From Nocardioides xinjiangensis (GTDB lineage: Bacteria; Actinomycetota; Actinomycetes; Propionibacteriales; Nocardioidaceae), in assembly GCF_017916455.1 (NCBI RefSeq), contig NZ_JAFMSY010000001.1, positions 1,719,977-1,783,976 on the forward strand: DNA of 64,000 nucleotides, read 5' to 3'. The position numbers and the translations under genes were made by a program. The notes under the pieces were generated by a model. That model searched no databases. It was not told the DNA's origin and was given only the letters and a program-made list of their open reading frames with translations. Position 1 is the stretch's first letter. Each line of letters begins with the position of its first letter. Of the stretch, positions 16,271-24,976 are shown piece after piece.

Positions 16271-17209
16271 ATGAGCACGCTCGACCGGGCCGGCGAGGTC
16301 GGCCCCACCACGGTTCCGCCCCTCGTCGAGGACGAGGCGGTCACGCCCCCGGCGCCGGCCGCCTCCCGGAGCCGGCGACCGCGCGGGCTCGCCGCGCGCG
16401 TCTTCGTCACCGTGGCGCTCGTGGTCATGACGGTCGCCTTCGTCTACCCGTTCGTCTGGCTGATCAGCGCCTCGCTCAAGCCGCGCAGCGACGTCTTCGA
16501 CAACAGGCTGATCCCCGAGACGCTGACGTTCGACAACTACGTCGAGGTGTGGAACGCCGCCCCGATGGGGGCGTGGCTGCTCAACACGGCGTTCGTCACG
16601 GTCATGGCGACGCTCACCGTGACGCTGTCCAGCGCGCTGGTGGCGTGGGGGTTCGCCCGCTACCGGTTCCGCGGGCGCAACGTGCTCTTCGGGCTCGTCC
16701 TCGCCTCGATGATGATCCCCGGCGCCGCGACGATGATCCCGACCTACCTGATCTGGGACTCGCTCGGCATGGTCGGGACGCTCACGCCGCTGTGGGCGGG
16801 CAACCTGTTCGGCACGGCGTTCTACATCTTCCTGCTGCGGCAGTTCTTCCTCGGCCTGCCGCCCGAGCTCTTCGACGCCGCCGAGATGGACGGCGCCGGG
16901 CACTGGAAGGTGTTCTGGCACATCGCGCTGCCGCTGACCCGCCCCGCGCTGGTCGTGGTCGCGCTGTTCGAGTTCCAGGCCGCGTGGACCGACCTCATGC
17001 GGGGCCTGATCTACCTGCGCGACCGCGAGGACTTCACCGTGCCGCGGGGGCTCAAGTCGATGCTCGACCAGTTCGGGTTCGGCGGCGAGTGGCACTGGGA
17101 GCTCGTCGTGGCGGCCAGCGTGATCGCGACGCTGCCGATGATCGTCGTGTTCTTCATCGGCCAGAAGCAGATCATCCAGGGAGTCGCCAGCACGGGCACG
17201 AAGGGCTGA
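16271..17209 (+). CDS. sugar ABC transporter permease (second)
   Basis: MalG-type permease of the same importer, 312 residues and six predicted helices. Conserved features: FVYPFVWLISASLKP, NTAFVTVMATLTVTLSSALVAWGFARYRF and the EAA loop ELFDAAEMDGAGHWKVFWHI followed by ALPLTRPA. There is no ATPase gene in the operon; in Streptomyces such importers share the general ATPase MsiK, so a distant ATPase is expected. Confidence 0.93.
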   Translation: MSTLDRAGEVGPTTVPPLVEDEAVTPPAPAASRSRRPRGLAARVFVTVALVVMTVAFVYPFVWLISASLKPRSDVFDNRLIPETLTFDNYVEVWNAAPMGAWLLNTAFVTVMATLTVTLSSALVAWGFARYRFRGRNVLFGLVLASMMIPGAATMIPTYLIWDSLGMVGTLTPLWAGNLFGTAFYIFLLRQFFLGLPPELFDAAEMDGAGHWKVFWHIALPLTRPALVVVALFEFQAAWTDLMRGLIYLRDREDFTVPRGLKSMLDQFGFGGEWHWELVVAASVIATLPMIVVFFIGQKQIIQGVASTGTKG

Positions 17210-17305
17210 GCACACCGGCCGCCCACGCGCGAGTAACTTCGCGACCACGACGTCGTTCTCAGGTCGTCGACGCGCCCCCGACGCGTCCTACCACTGAGGA
17301 ACCCG

Positions 17306-20300
17306 ATGTCCCGATCCCGTCGGCTCGCGGCCACCACGGCCGTACGCGCCCTCGCCACCACCACCCTCCTCGCCGGCCTGCTGACCGCCACCACGGTTGC
17401 CACCGCCGGCTCCGCCACCGCCGCCGGCTCCCCCAGCGCCCCGGCCGCGTCCCCCACCGTCGTCTCGGAGGGGGTCGTGGGCGGCCTCGAGGTGGAGAAC
17501 TCCTTCGTCTCCGCCGTCGGCTGGGTCAAGCCCGGCGAGACCTACCCCTCGCGCATCATCGTCCGCAACACCTCCGCGCTCCCCGTCGTCGGGGCGAGCG
17601 TCGCCATCACCGCACCCACCGGCAGCCGCATCCTCAAGGCCGGCGCCACCACGGTGGACGCCCGCAGCCACACCTGGCAGGTCGGCAGCCTCGCTGCCGG
17701 CGCGACCCGCACCCTCGTCCTCGAGAGCCGCGCCGACGACCTCGCCCAGCTGCCCACCGTCGTGTGGCGCGACCTGTCCACCACCGCCACCGTCACCGTC
17801 GCAGGCGCCAGCCGAGCCTTCACCAGCCACGGCCCCAAGGTGATCCCGCCCGGTTCCGAGTACGACACCGCGCGCTACGGCGACCGGCCGTTCCCCGTCG
17901 TCCCGGTCGCCTACACCGACCGCGGCTACGGTGAGCACGAGCGCTCCCTCGACACCGTCATCAACGACCCCTCCTTCGAGGGCTCGACGTTCAACCTGTT
18001 CCAGGAGATGAGCCTGGGCCAGCTCTACCCGGAGGGCACCGTCCCCTCCGCCGGGATCGAGTCCGCGGACTTCGCCTACGAGGGCAACACCGCGACGGGC
18101 GGCCAGAAGGCGTTCCCGTTCACCAAGGTGGTGCCGGGCCAGACCTGCCTCGGCGTGACGCACGCCGACGTGCCGCTGCCCACGAACCCGCTCTACACCC
18201 AGCGGATCCGCGACGGGGTCTACCAGCTTCCGGGCAGCACCGGCTACTACGGCTCCGACGGCAACGGCTCCGCCGTCGTCGGCTCGCTCGCCGGCGCCGC
18301 GGCGCTCATGCAGATCGACTCCGGCTGCGGACCCACCGGGAAGATCGTCGTCGACGCGGCCGCCATCGCCGACCCGGAGATCGACTACTCCGACTACGAC
18401 ACCGACAAGGACGGGGTGGTCGACTTCTTCATGGCCGTGTTCGCCGGGTGCGGCGGCAACGGGTCCTCGCAGCTCGGCCCCGCCGGCTGCGACTTGCCCA
18501 ACCCGACGACCGGCACGCCGGACCTGCCCTACGACAACATCTGGCCCCACTCCTCGAGCCTGGAGTTCTACTACACCGACCCCGTCACGGGCCTGCCCGG
18601 CTTCACCACCGACGACCAGCTGAAGGACCTCGAGGGCCGGCCCCTCTGGTACACCGACGACAGCTACGACGAGATGACGACCACGCCGGGTCCCGACGCC
18701 CTCAAAGTGTTCGTGCGCGTGGGCCCCTACAACCTCAACCCGGAGACGGCCATCGACCACGCGTCGGTCATCTCCCACGAGTACGGCCACTCGCTCGGCC
18801 TGCCGGACTTCTACTCCCTCGGCGGGCGCGAGACCTACGGCGACTGGAGCCTGATGGCGACCGACAAGTCGCACCACATCGACGCCTTCGGGCGCCAGGA
18901 GCTCGGCTGGGTGGTCCCCGAGGTCCTCGACTCCTCACGCACCGAGTCGGGGATCACCGACTCCAAGCAGGACACGAACACCATCACGTGGCAGACGCCC
19001 ACGGGGACGGCGTACACCCTCACCGAGGGCCAAGGCGGCGTCGGCCGGGTGCAGAACTCCCAGATGTACGTCGCGAAGCTGCCGGGCCGCGTCCTCCTCG
19101 ACCCGGCGAAGTTCGACACCGGTGACACCGCCACCGCCTCGCACACCTGGTGGTCGCGCTCCGGCAACGACTTCGGCTGCTCGACCGACGGCGGCGGGCA
19201 CAACATCGACGTCGCCCTTCCCGAGGCGGCCGACCTGCCCGCCGGCACCACGCTCTCGCTCGACTTCAAGTCGATGTGGGACATCGAGTGGGACTACGAC
19301 TACGGCTTCGTGCTGACCTCCGGCGACGGCCGGGACTACGTCTCCCACGCGTCCGCCGAGGGCTACACCACCTCCAACACCGACCTGCTCGCCGGCAACC
19401 CCAACCAGAACGGCTGCCAGGCGGCCTACGACAACGGGATCACCGGCACGTCCGGCTCCTACGCAGCCGGCACCGAGGCCACCGACCGCAAGCTGGGCGA
19501 GACCCCGGAGATGGTCTTCCTCGCCGACTCCTACGACATCTCCGACCTGGTCGGCACCGACGCCCCGGTGCTGCGGTTCAGCTACGCGACCGACCCCGGG
19601 CTGGCGCGCCCCGGCTGGTTCATCGACGACGTCACGGTGACCGCGACCCTGCCCGACGGCACCACGCGGGAGATCTACGCGACCGACTTCGAGACCAGCG
19701 GCTCGTCCGCCGACCCGCGGATCTTCAACGGCGGCTGCCGGGCCGACGGCCCGGGCGGGGACTGCGGACAGGGGTGGCAGTACGTCGCCGCCGGCGCGGA
19801 GGGCCCGTCCGACCACGCGTACTACCTCGAGATGCGTGACCGGTCCGGGTTCGACCTCGACGGCAACGGCCAGGTCGACCGCGACCCGATCGCCTTCCAG
19901 TCCGGGTTCTACACCGCCTACACCGACGAGGCGCACGGCTACGGCAATGCCGGGACCGACGACCCGCCCGCCCAGTCGCCGCTCGACAGCCAGCCGGAGC
20001 CGGGCAGCATCACCCCCGACCTCGGCGACGCGGCCTGGACCGCGGCCGACGGCGACTCCCACTTCTCCGACGGCGGCGAGGGGTGGACCGACAACTACGC
20101 CGACCCGAGCAGCCCGTCGGGCAACTGGGAGTTCCGCCACGACTGCCTCACCTTCGACGTCCTGCGCATGACCGGCAACGGCGACGGCACGGAGACCGGC
20201 GAGGGTCCGCAGCAGGCCGACGGCGACCTGACCGGCGACGTCCGGTTCACCCTCGGGAAGGGCTGCGGCACCTTCGACTACGGCTACGACGAGGAGCCCC

Positions 20301-21070
20301 TGCCGCCGACCAACACCGCGCCCCAGGCGTGGGCGACCGCGACGCCGGCCACCGCCGCCGCGGGGACCGAGGTCACCCTCGACGCCTCCGGCAGCACCGA
20401 CGCCGAGACACCCGGCAGCCTCACCTACTCGTGGGACCTCGGCAACGGCGGCACCACCAAGGACGCCGAGGGCCCGGTGGTGAAGCGCGTCTTCGGCAGG
20501 CCCGGGACGTACGACGTCACCGTGACCGTCTCCGACGCCGAGGGCCTGACCGGCACGGCGACGGTGCGGGTGACGATCACCGAGCGCGGCGGCCCAACCG
20601 GTCCCTCGCCCACCCCGGACCCCACGTCCACCCCGGACCCGGGTGCGGGCGGCGCGGGCCAGCCGACGGTCGCCGTGACCTCTCAGGCGCCCGACGGCCT
20701 CACGCGCCGGCACCCGTGCCAGGGGCGCTCGGTGGGCCACCTCGGCAGCTGGCGGGTGCTGCGGGGCGAGGCCCCCGGCGGTTCCTACTGCGACAACCGC
20801 GGTCGACGCCCGGGACGCGACGTGCTGCGCCTGACCTTCGAGGGCGACGCGGTGGACGTCGTCCTCGGACGCGCGGCGCGGGGCGGCCGGGCCGTGCTGT
20901 TCGTCGACGGCGAGCGGATCGGAACGGTGTCCTTCGCGGGACGGCGGGCGCGTCCCCGCCTCGACCGGCACGCGGTGATCAGCGGCCTCGGCGGCGACCG
21001 CCCGCACCGGCTGCGGCTCGTGGTCACCCGCGGGACGGCGTACGTGGAGGGCTTCCGCACCGCGCGCTGA
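17306..21070 (+). CDS. secreted M6 (immune inhibitor A-like) metalloprotease with PKD domain
   Basis: 1254-residue exported zinc protease. There is a long signal peptide (about 1-40), a prodomain-like region, and an M6 peptidase domain with HEYGHSLGLPDFYSLGG around residue 490 (HExxHxxGxxD), preceded by a Ca-binding-like YDTDKDGVVDFFMAV. Downstream beta-rich segments carry several Cys residues. A PKD domain lies at about 1005-1092 (PQAWATATPATAAAGTEVTL), then a Pro/Thr linker and a final ~135-residue beta-rich module with two Cys of unknown type. GAGGA precedes the ATG. It is a single-gene unit ending at a bidirectional terminator; its likely role is scavenging of extracellular protein. Confidence 0.9.
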   Translation: MSRSRRLAATTAVRALATTTLLAGLLTATTVATAGSATAAGSPSAPAASPTVVSEGVVGGLEVENSFVSAVGWVKPGETYPSRIIVRNTSALPVVGASVAITAPTGSRILKAGATTVDARSHTWQVGSLAAGATRTLVLESRADDLAQLPTVVWRDLSTTATVTVAGASRAFTSHGPKVIPPGSEYDTARYGDRPFPVVPVAYTDRGYGEHERSLDTVINDPSFEGSTFNLFQEMSLGQLYPEGTVPSAGIESADFAYEGNTATGGQKAFPFTKVVPGQTCLGVTHADVPLPTNPLYTQRIRDGVYQLPGSTGYYGSDGNGSAVVGSLAGAAALMQIDSGCGPTGKIVVDAAAIADPEIDYSDYDTDKDGVVDFFMAVFAGCGGNGSSQLGPAGCDLPNPTTGTPDLPYDNIWPHSSSLEFYYTDPVTGLPGFTTDDQLKDLEGRPLWYTDDSYDEMTTTPGPDALKVFVRVGPYNLNPETAIDHASVISHEYGHSLGLPDFYSLGGRETYGDWSLMATDKSHHIDAFGRQELGWVVPEVLDSSRTESGITDSKQDTNTITWQTPTGTAYTLTEGQGGVGRVQNSQMYVAKLPGRVLLDPAKFDTGDTATASHTWWSRSGNDFGCSTDGGGHNIDVALPEAADLPAGTTLSLDFKSMWDIEWDYDYGFVLTSGDGRDYVSHASAEGYTTSNTDLLAGNPNQNGCQAAYDNGITGTSGSYAAGTEATDRKLGETPEMVFLADSYDISDLVGTDAPVLRFSYATDPGLARPGWFIDDVTVTATLPDGTTREIYATDFETSGSSADPRIFNGGCRADGPGGDCGQGWQYVAAGAEGPSDHAYYLEMRDRSGFDLDGNGQVDRDPIAFQSGFYTAYTDEAHGYGNAGTDDPPAQSPLDSQPEPGSITPDLGDAAWTAADGDSHFSDGGEGWTDNYADPSSPSGNWEFRHDCLTFDVLRMTGNGDGTETGEGPQQADGDLTGDVRFTLGKGCGTFDYGYDEEPLPPTNTAPQAWATATPATAAAGTEVTLDASGSTDAETPGSLTYSWDLGNGGTTKDAEGPVVKRVFGRPGTYDVTVTVSDAEGLTGTATVRVTITERGGPTGPSPTPDPTSTPDPGAGGAGQPTVAVTSQAPDGLTRRHPCQGRSVGHLGSWRVLRGEAPGGSYCDNRGRRPGRDVLRLTFEGDAVDVVLGRAARGGRAVLFVDGERIGTVSFAGRRARPRLDRHAVISGLGGDRPHRLRLVVTRGTAYVEGFRTAR

Positions 21071-21106
21071 CCGCCGCCCACGCGGTGCCCACACGGCACC
21101 CACACG

Positions 21107-21137
21107 CGACCCGCCCGGACCCCGTCCGGGCGGGTCG
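21107..21137. terminator. bidirectional terminator between the M6 protease and cca
   Basis: Perfect 13-bp stem CGACCCGCCCGGA (21107-21119) with its complement (21125-21137) and a 5-nt loop, in the convergent intergenic region. Confidence 0.85.
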
Positions 21138-21160
21138 TGCCGTTCCGGCGCCGGTCACGG

Positions 21161-21200
21161 GTCGGCGGGTCAGCGGGTCGGCGGGTCAGCGGGTCGGCGG
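21161..21200. repeat. 16-bp tandem repeat, 2.5 copies, overlapping the cca stop
   Basis: Unit GTCGGCGGGTCAGCGG is present 2.5 times. It spans the stop codon and last five codons of cca, and provides further in-phase-like TGA triplets on the minus strand just downstream. Confidence 0.8.
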
Positions 21201-22667
21201 TTCCTGGTCCTGCCGCCCGGCCCACCAGGCGCGCAGCGCGGCCTCGGCCTGCTCGGGCGTCTGCGGGCCCTCGTCCATCCGCAGCTCGAGCAGGAACGCG
21301 TACGCCTGCCCCACCTCGCGACCGGGTCCGATGCCGAGGACCTCCATGATGCGGTTGCCGTCGAGGTCGGGCCGGATCGCGGCCAGCTCCTCCTCCTCCG
21401 ACAGCCGGGCGATGCGCTCCTCGAGCGCGTCGTACGTCCGGCGCAGGCGGTCGGCCTTGCGCTGGTTGCGCGTGGTGCAGTCGGCCCGGGTGAGGATGTG
21501 CAGCCGCTCCAGCTGGTCGCCGGCGTCGCGGACGTAGCGCCGGACGGCGCTGTCGGTCCACTCGCCCGAGCCGTAGCCGTGGAAGCGCAGGTGCAGCTCC
21601 ACCAGCCGCGAGACCGCCTCGATGTCGTGGTTGGAGAAGCGCAGCGCCTGCATCCGCTTGCGGGTGAGCTTGGCACCGACGGCGTCGTGGTGGTGGAAGG
21701 TCACCACCCCGCCGGCCTCGAAGCGGCGCGTCCTGGGCTTGCCGACGTCGTGCATGAGGGCGGCGAAGCGGCTGATGAAGTCGGGAGCAGCGTCGCGACC
21801 GCCGCCGAGGCGGTGCTCGAGGTCGATGGTCTGCTCGAGCACGGTCAGGGTGTGCTCGTAGACGTCCTTGTGCCGGTGGTGCTCGTCGCGCTCCAGCGCG
21901 AGCGCCGGCAGCTCCGGCAGCACGTGGGCCGCCAGCCCGGTCTCGACGAGGAGCGTCAGGCCGAGCCGCGGGTGCGGGGCGCACACCAGCTTGACGAGCT
22001 CGTCGCGCACCCGCTCGGCCGAGATGATCTCGATGCGCCCCGCCATCGCGGTCATCGCCTCGACGACCTCCGGGGCGACGGAGAACCCGAGCTGCGCGGC
22101 GAACCGGGCGGCGCGCATCATCCGCAGCGGGTCGTCGGAGAACGAGTCCTCAGGAGCACCCGGCGTGCGCAGGACCCGCTCGGCGAGGTCGACGATGCCG
22201 CCGAACGGGTCGACGAACTCGCGCCCGGGCACGCGGACGGCCATGGCGTTCACGCTGAAGTCGCGCCGCCCCAGGTCGCCCTCGAGGCTGTCGCCGAAGT
22301 CGACGTCGGGCTTGCGCGAGGCCGGGTCGTAGGTCTCGGAGCGGTAGGTCGTGATCTCGACCTGCCACGGGCCCTTGCGGCAGCCGATCGTGCCGAAGTC
22401 GCGACCCATGTCCCACACGGCGTCGGCCCACCCGGCGAGCAGTCGCTCCGTGACGTCGGGACGCGCGGAGGTGGTGAAGTCGAGGTCGTTCTGCAGCCGT
22501 CCGATCATCGCGTCGCGGACCGGGCCGCCGACCAGCGCCAGCTCTTCGCCCGCCGCGGCGAACCTCGCGCCCAGCTCGTCGATCACAGACCCGATGCGCG
22601 CGAGCTCGTCGGCGACGCGCGCCTGGATCTCCACGATCGTGAGCGGTTGCAGGGAGGCGTCGGACAC
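21186..22667 (-). CDS. cca: CCA tRNA nucleotidyltransferase with HD domain
   Basis: Adds or repairs the 3' CCA of tRNAs. N-terminal nucleotidyltransferase domain: LVGGPVRDAMIGRLQNDLDF near residues 44-63 with the catalytic Asp pair, then RRDFSVNAMAV and RMMRAARFAAQLGF. An HD hydrolase domain follows (HTLTVLEQT, FAALMHDVGKPRTR, FHHHDAVGAKL), giving the 493-residue actinobacterial PcnA/Cca architecture. Neither tRNA in the window encodes CCA, so such an enzyme is needed. The C-terminal few codons come from a 16-bp tandem repeat. Position before DUF6049 and murJ is conserved. Confidence 0.95.
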   Translation of the reverse strand: MSDASLQPLTIVEIQARVADELARIGSVIDELGARFAAAGEELALVGGPVRDAMIGRLQNDLDFTTSARPDVTERLLAGWADAVWDMGRDFGTIGCRKGPWQVEITTYRSETYDPASRKPDVDFGDSLEGDLGRRDFSVNAMAVRVPGREFVDPFGGIVDLAERVLRTPGAPEDSFSDDPLRMMRAARFAAQLGFSVAPEVVEAMTAMAGRIEIISAERVRDELVKLVCAPHPRLGLTLLVETGLAAHVLPELPALALERDEHHRHKDVYEHTLTVLEQTIDLEHRLGGGRDAAPDFISRFAALMHDVGKPRTRRFEAGGVVTFHHHDAVGAKLTRKRMQALRFSNHDIEAVSRLVELHLRFHGYGSGEWTDSAVRRYVRDAGDQLERLHILTRADCTTRNQRKADRLRRTYDALEERIARLSEEEELAAIRPDLDGNRIMEVLGIGPGREVGQAYAFLLELRMDEGPQTPEQAEAALRAWWAGRQDQEPPTR

Positions 22668-22708
22668 GACAGGCCAGTCTACGTGCCGGCGCGGCTCGGC
22701 CCAGCAAC

Positions 22709-22714
22709 TAGCAT
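22709..22714 (+). promoter_or_regulatory. -10 element, leaderless-type, of the DUF6049 gene
   Basis: TAGCAT, then 6 nt, then GTG at 22721. No Shine-Dalgarno sequence. It would drive the DUF6049-murJ unit. Confidence 0.5.
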
Positions 22715-22720
22715 CGGTGC

Positions 22721-24976
22721 GTGCCCCGCCCGTCCGTGTTCCGTGCTGCCCTGGCGGGGCTCCTGACCTCCGCGGTCGCGGCCGCGGGCCTCGCGGCGCC
22801 GGCCGCCGGCGCCCCGGCGCCCGCCGAGGCCAAGGACGCCGACCCGCTCGTGGTGCACCTCGACGCCATCAGCCCCGAGCTGCCGCGCACGGGCGACGTC
22901 GAGATCACGGGCACGGTCACCAACGTCAGCGACGAGACCTTCACCCGGATCAACCTGCACGCGTTCTCCTCCCAGACGCCGATCCTCGACTCCGCCACGC
23001 TCGGGGTCTCAGCGACCATCGACCCGGCCGAGTACGTCGGCCAGCGGGTGACGGTCCCGGGCACGTTCGACACCGTGGACGAGCTCGCGCCCGGGCAGAG
23101 CGCCACGTTCTCCGACACCGTGCCCGTCGAGCTGCTCGAGACCTCCGGCCAGCCGGGCGTCTACTGGATCGGCATCCACGCCCTGGGCGACAGCTCGGTC
23201 CCGCGTGACGGCGTGGCCGACGGTCGCGCCCGCACGTTCATCCCGATGCGCCCGACCGGCCGCGACACCCAGGAGGTGTCGGTGGTGCTCCCGATCCGCG
23301 GCCGCGTCTGGTTCGACGAGGACGGCGCCGTCGCGGGCACCGAGCGCTGGGCCCGCCGCCTCGCCGAGGGCGGCAGCCTCGACGGGGTGCTCGACATGGC
23401 CGACTCCGCCGGGTCGACGCCGTACAGCTGGCTCGTCGACCCGGCGGTGCTGCTGGCGGTCGCGCGGCTCTCGCACGGGAACGTCCCCCGCAGCCTGGGC
23501 CCGGACCCGAGCGTGCCCGACCAGCAGCCGACGCCGAGCGAGTCACCGAGCGACGGCACGCAGGACCCGGAGTCCCTCGAGACGCTCACCCCGACCGAGT
23601 CGCAGCCCAGCGAGGAGCCGACCGAGGAGGAGGCCGCCCTCGCCGTCGCCGCCGGGGCATGGCTGGCCCGCTTCCAGGACCTGGTCGGCGCCACGCCCGT
23701 GCTGACCCTGCCCTACGGCGACATCGACGTGTCGGCGGCCGTCCGCCACGACCGCACCCGCCTCGACCAGGCCGTGGCCCGCGGCGCGGAGGTGATGGCG
23801 GCCCTCTCGCTGCCGTCGCAGCCGGTGGTGGCGCCGACCAGCGACGTGCTCAGCCCCGAGGCCCTCGCGCAGGTGCCGGCCGGCACGCAGGTCCTGGTGG
23901 GCGACAACGCGTTCGCCGTCCCACCCGCCAGCCCCACCTCGATGGTCCGCGTCCTCGGCCACAAGGTGCTGGTGACGAGCACCGGTGCCGAGGCGGGAGG
24001 CCCCGGCCCCACGGCCGCGAACGACCCGCTCGCCCTGCGGCAGCGGCTGCTCAGCGAGGCGGCCCTGCGGCTGAACGGCGACGACACCGCGCCACTGGTG
24101 GTCACGCTGCCGACGGTGTGGCGCGGCGAGGACGCGCAGGCCTTCTTCGACGACCTGGAGCAGTCGTGGCTCGAGGTCGTGCCGGTCGCCGACGTCACGT
24201 CCCGGCAGGCCTTCGGCGTGCCGGCCTCGAGCCTCGCCTACACCGACGAGGACCTCGCCGCCGAGCTCGACGCCGCGAGCTTCACCGCCGCCAGCCGCGC
24301 CACGCAGGCCGCCACCCTGCTGGAGCAGGTCCTGGCCCTGGTGACCCGGGTGGAGGCCCAGGTGCGCGACGAGGTGCTGGTGACCCTCTCCGAGCAGCAC
24401 CGCGCCCAGCCCGGTCTGGCCCGTGCCGCTGCGGAGCGCGTGGAGGACGCGATGCGCGAGGACCTCGGGAAGATCGACATCGAGGCGCCGGCGGCGGTCA
24501 CGCTGTCCAGCGACTCCGGACCGCTCGGCGCCACCGTCGTCAACGGCCTCGACCAGCCGGTCGAGGTGCGCATCGAGGCCCGGACGGACGGCGAGGTCAC
24601 GCTCACCGGCGGCGGCGTGCGCCAGCTGGGCCCCCGGGCCCGCAGCTCGCTGCGCTTCGTGGCCACCACCCGCCAGCCCGGGGTCCACAACGTCCGGCTG
24701 AGCGTGCTCAGCGTCGACGGCGTACCGCTCGGCTCGTCGGACCAGCTCCCCATCCGCGCGGCCCGCGTCAGCGCGGTGATCTGGATCCTGATGGGCGTCG
24801 GCGCGCTCGTGCTGTTCGGGATGATCGGCTACCGGCTGCCCGGGCAGATCCGGGCCCGGCGCGCGGAGCTCGCGGCGGCCGAGCCACTGGCGGGTGCGCA
24901 GGAGCCCCCCAGTCGCGCCGAGCCGGCCGCCGAGCACCCCCCGGGCCCCACGACCCCGCTCTCCGGACGCCCATGA
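22721..24976 (+). CDS. DUF6049 family secreted/membrane-anchored protein
   Basis: 751 residues: signal peptide (about 1-31), a long extracellular region, one transmembrane helix near 685-707 (AVIWILMGVGALVLFGMIGY) and a short Arg/Pro-rich cytoplasmic tail. The N-terminal part looks like a beta-sandwich (VVHLDAISPELPRTGDVEITGTVTN); a Ser/Pro/Glu-rich insert falls around 270-305. The family has no known function, but it is always beside murJ in Actinobacteria (the Streptomyces order is cca, DUF6049, murJ), which suggests a cell-envelope role. The GTG start gives leaderless spacing. The stop overlaps the murJ start (ATGA). Confidence 0.85.
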   Translation: MPRPSVFRAALAGLLTSAVAAAGLAAPAAGAPAPAEAKDADPLVVHLDAISPELPRTGDVEITGTVTNVSDETFTRINLHAFSSQTPILDSATLGVSATIDPAEYVGQRVTVPGTFDTVDELAPGQSATFSDTVPVELLETSGQPGVYWIGIHALGDSSVPRDGVADGRARTFIPMRPTGRDTQEVSVVLPIRGRVWFDEDGAVAGTERWARRLAEGGSLDGVLDMADSAGSTPYSWLVDPAVLLAVARLSHGNVPRSLGPDPSVPDQQPTPSESPSDGTQDPESLETLTPTESQPSEEPTEEEAALAVAAGAWLARFQDLVGATPVLTLPYGDIDVSAAVRHDRTRLDQAVARGAEVMAALSLPSQPVVAPTSDVLSPEALAQVPAGTQVLVGDNAFAVPPASPTSMVRVLGHKVLVTSTGAEAGGPGPTAANDPLALRQRLLSEAALRLNGDDTAPLVVTLPTVWRGEDAQAFFDDLEQSWLEVVPVADVTSRQAFGVPASSLAYTDEDLAAELDAASFTAASRATQAATLLEQVLALVTRVEAQVRDEVLVTLSEQHRAQPGLARAAAERVEDAMREDLGKIDIEAPAAVTLSSDSGPLGATVVNGLDQPVEVRIEARTDGEVTLTGGGVRQLGPRARSSLRFVATTRQPGVHNVRLSVLSVDGVPLGSSDQLPIRAARVSAVIWILMGVGALVLFGMIGYRLPGQIRARRAELAAAEPLAGAQEPPSRAEPAAEHPPGPTTPLSGRP

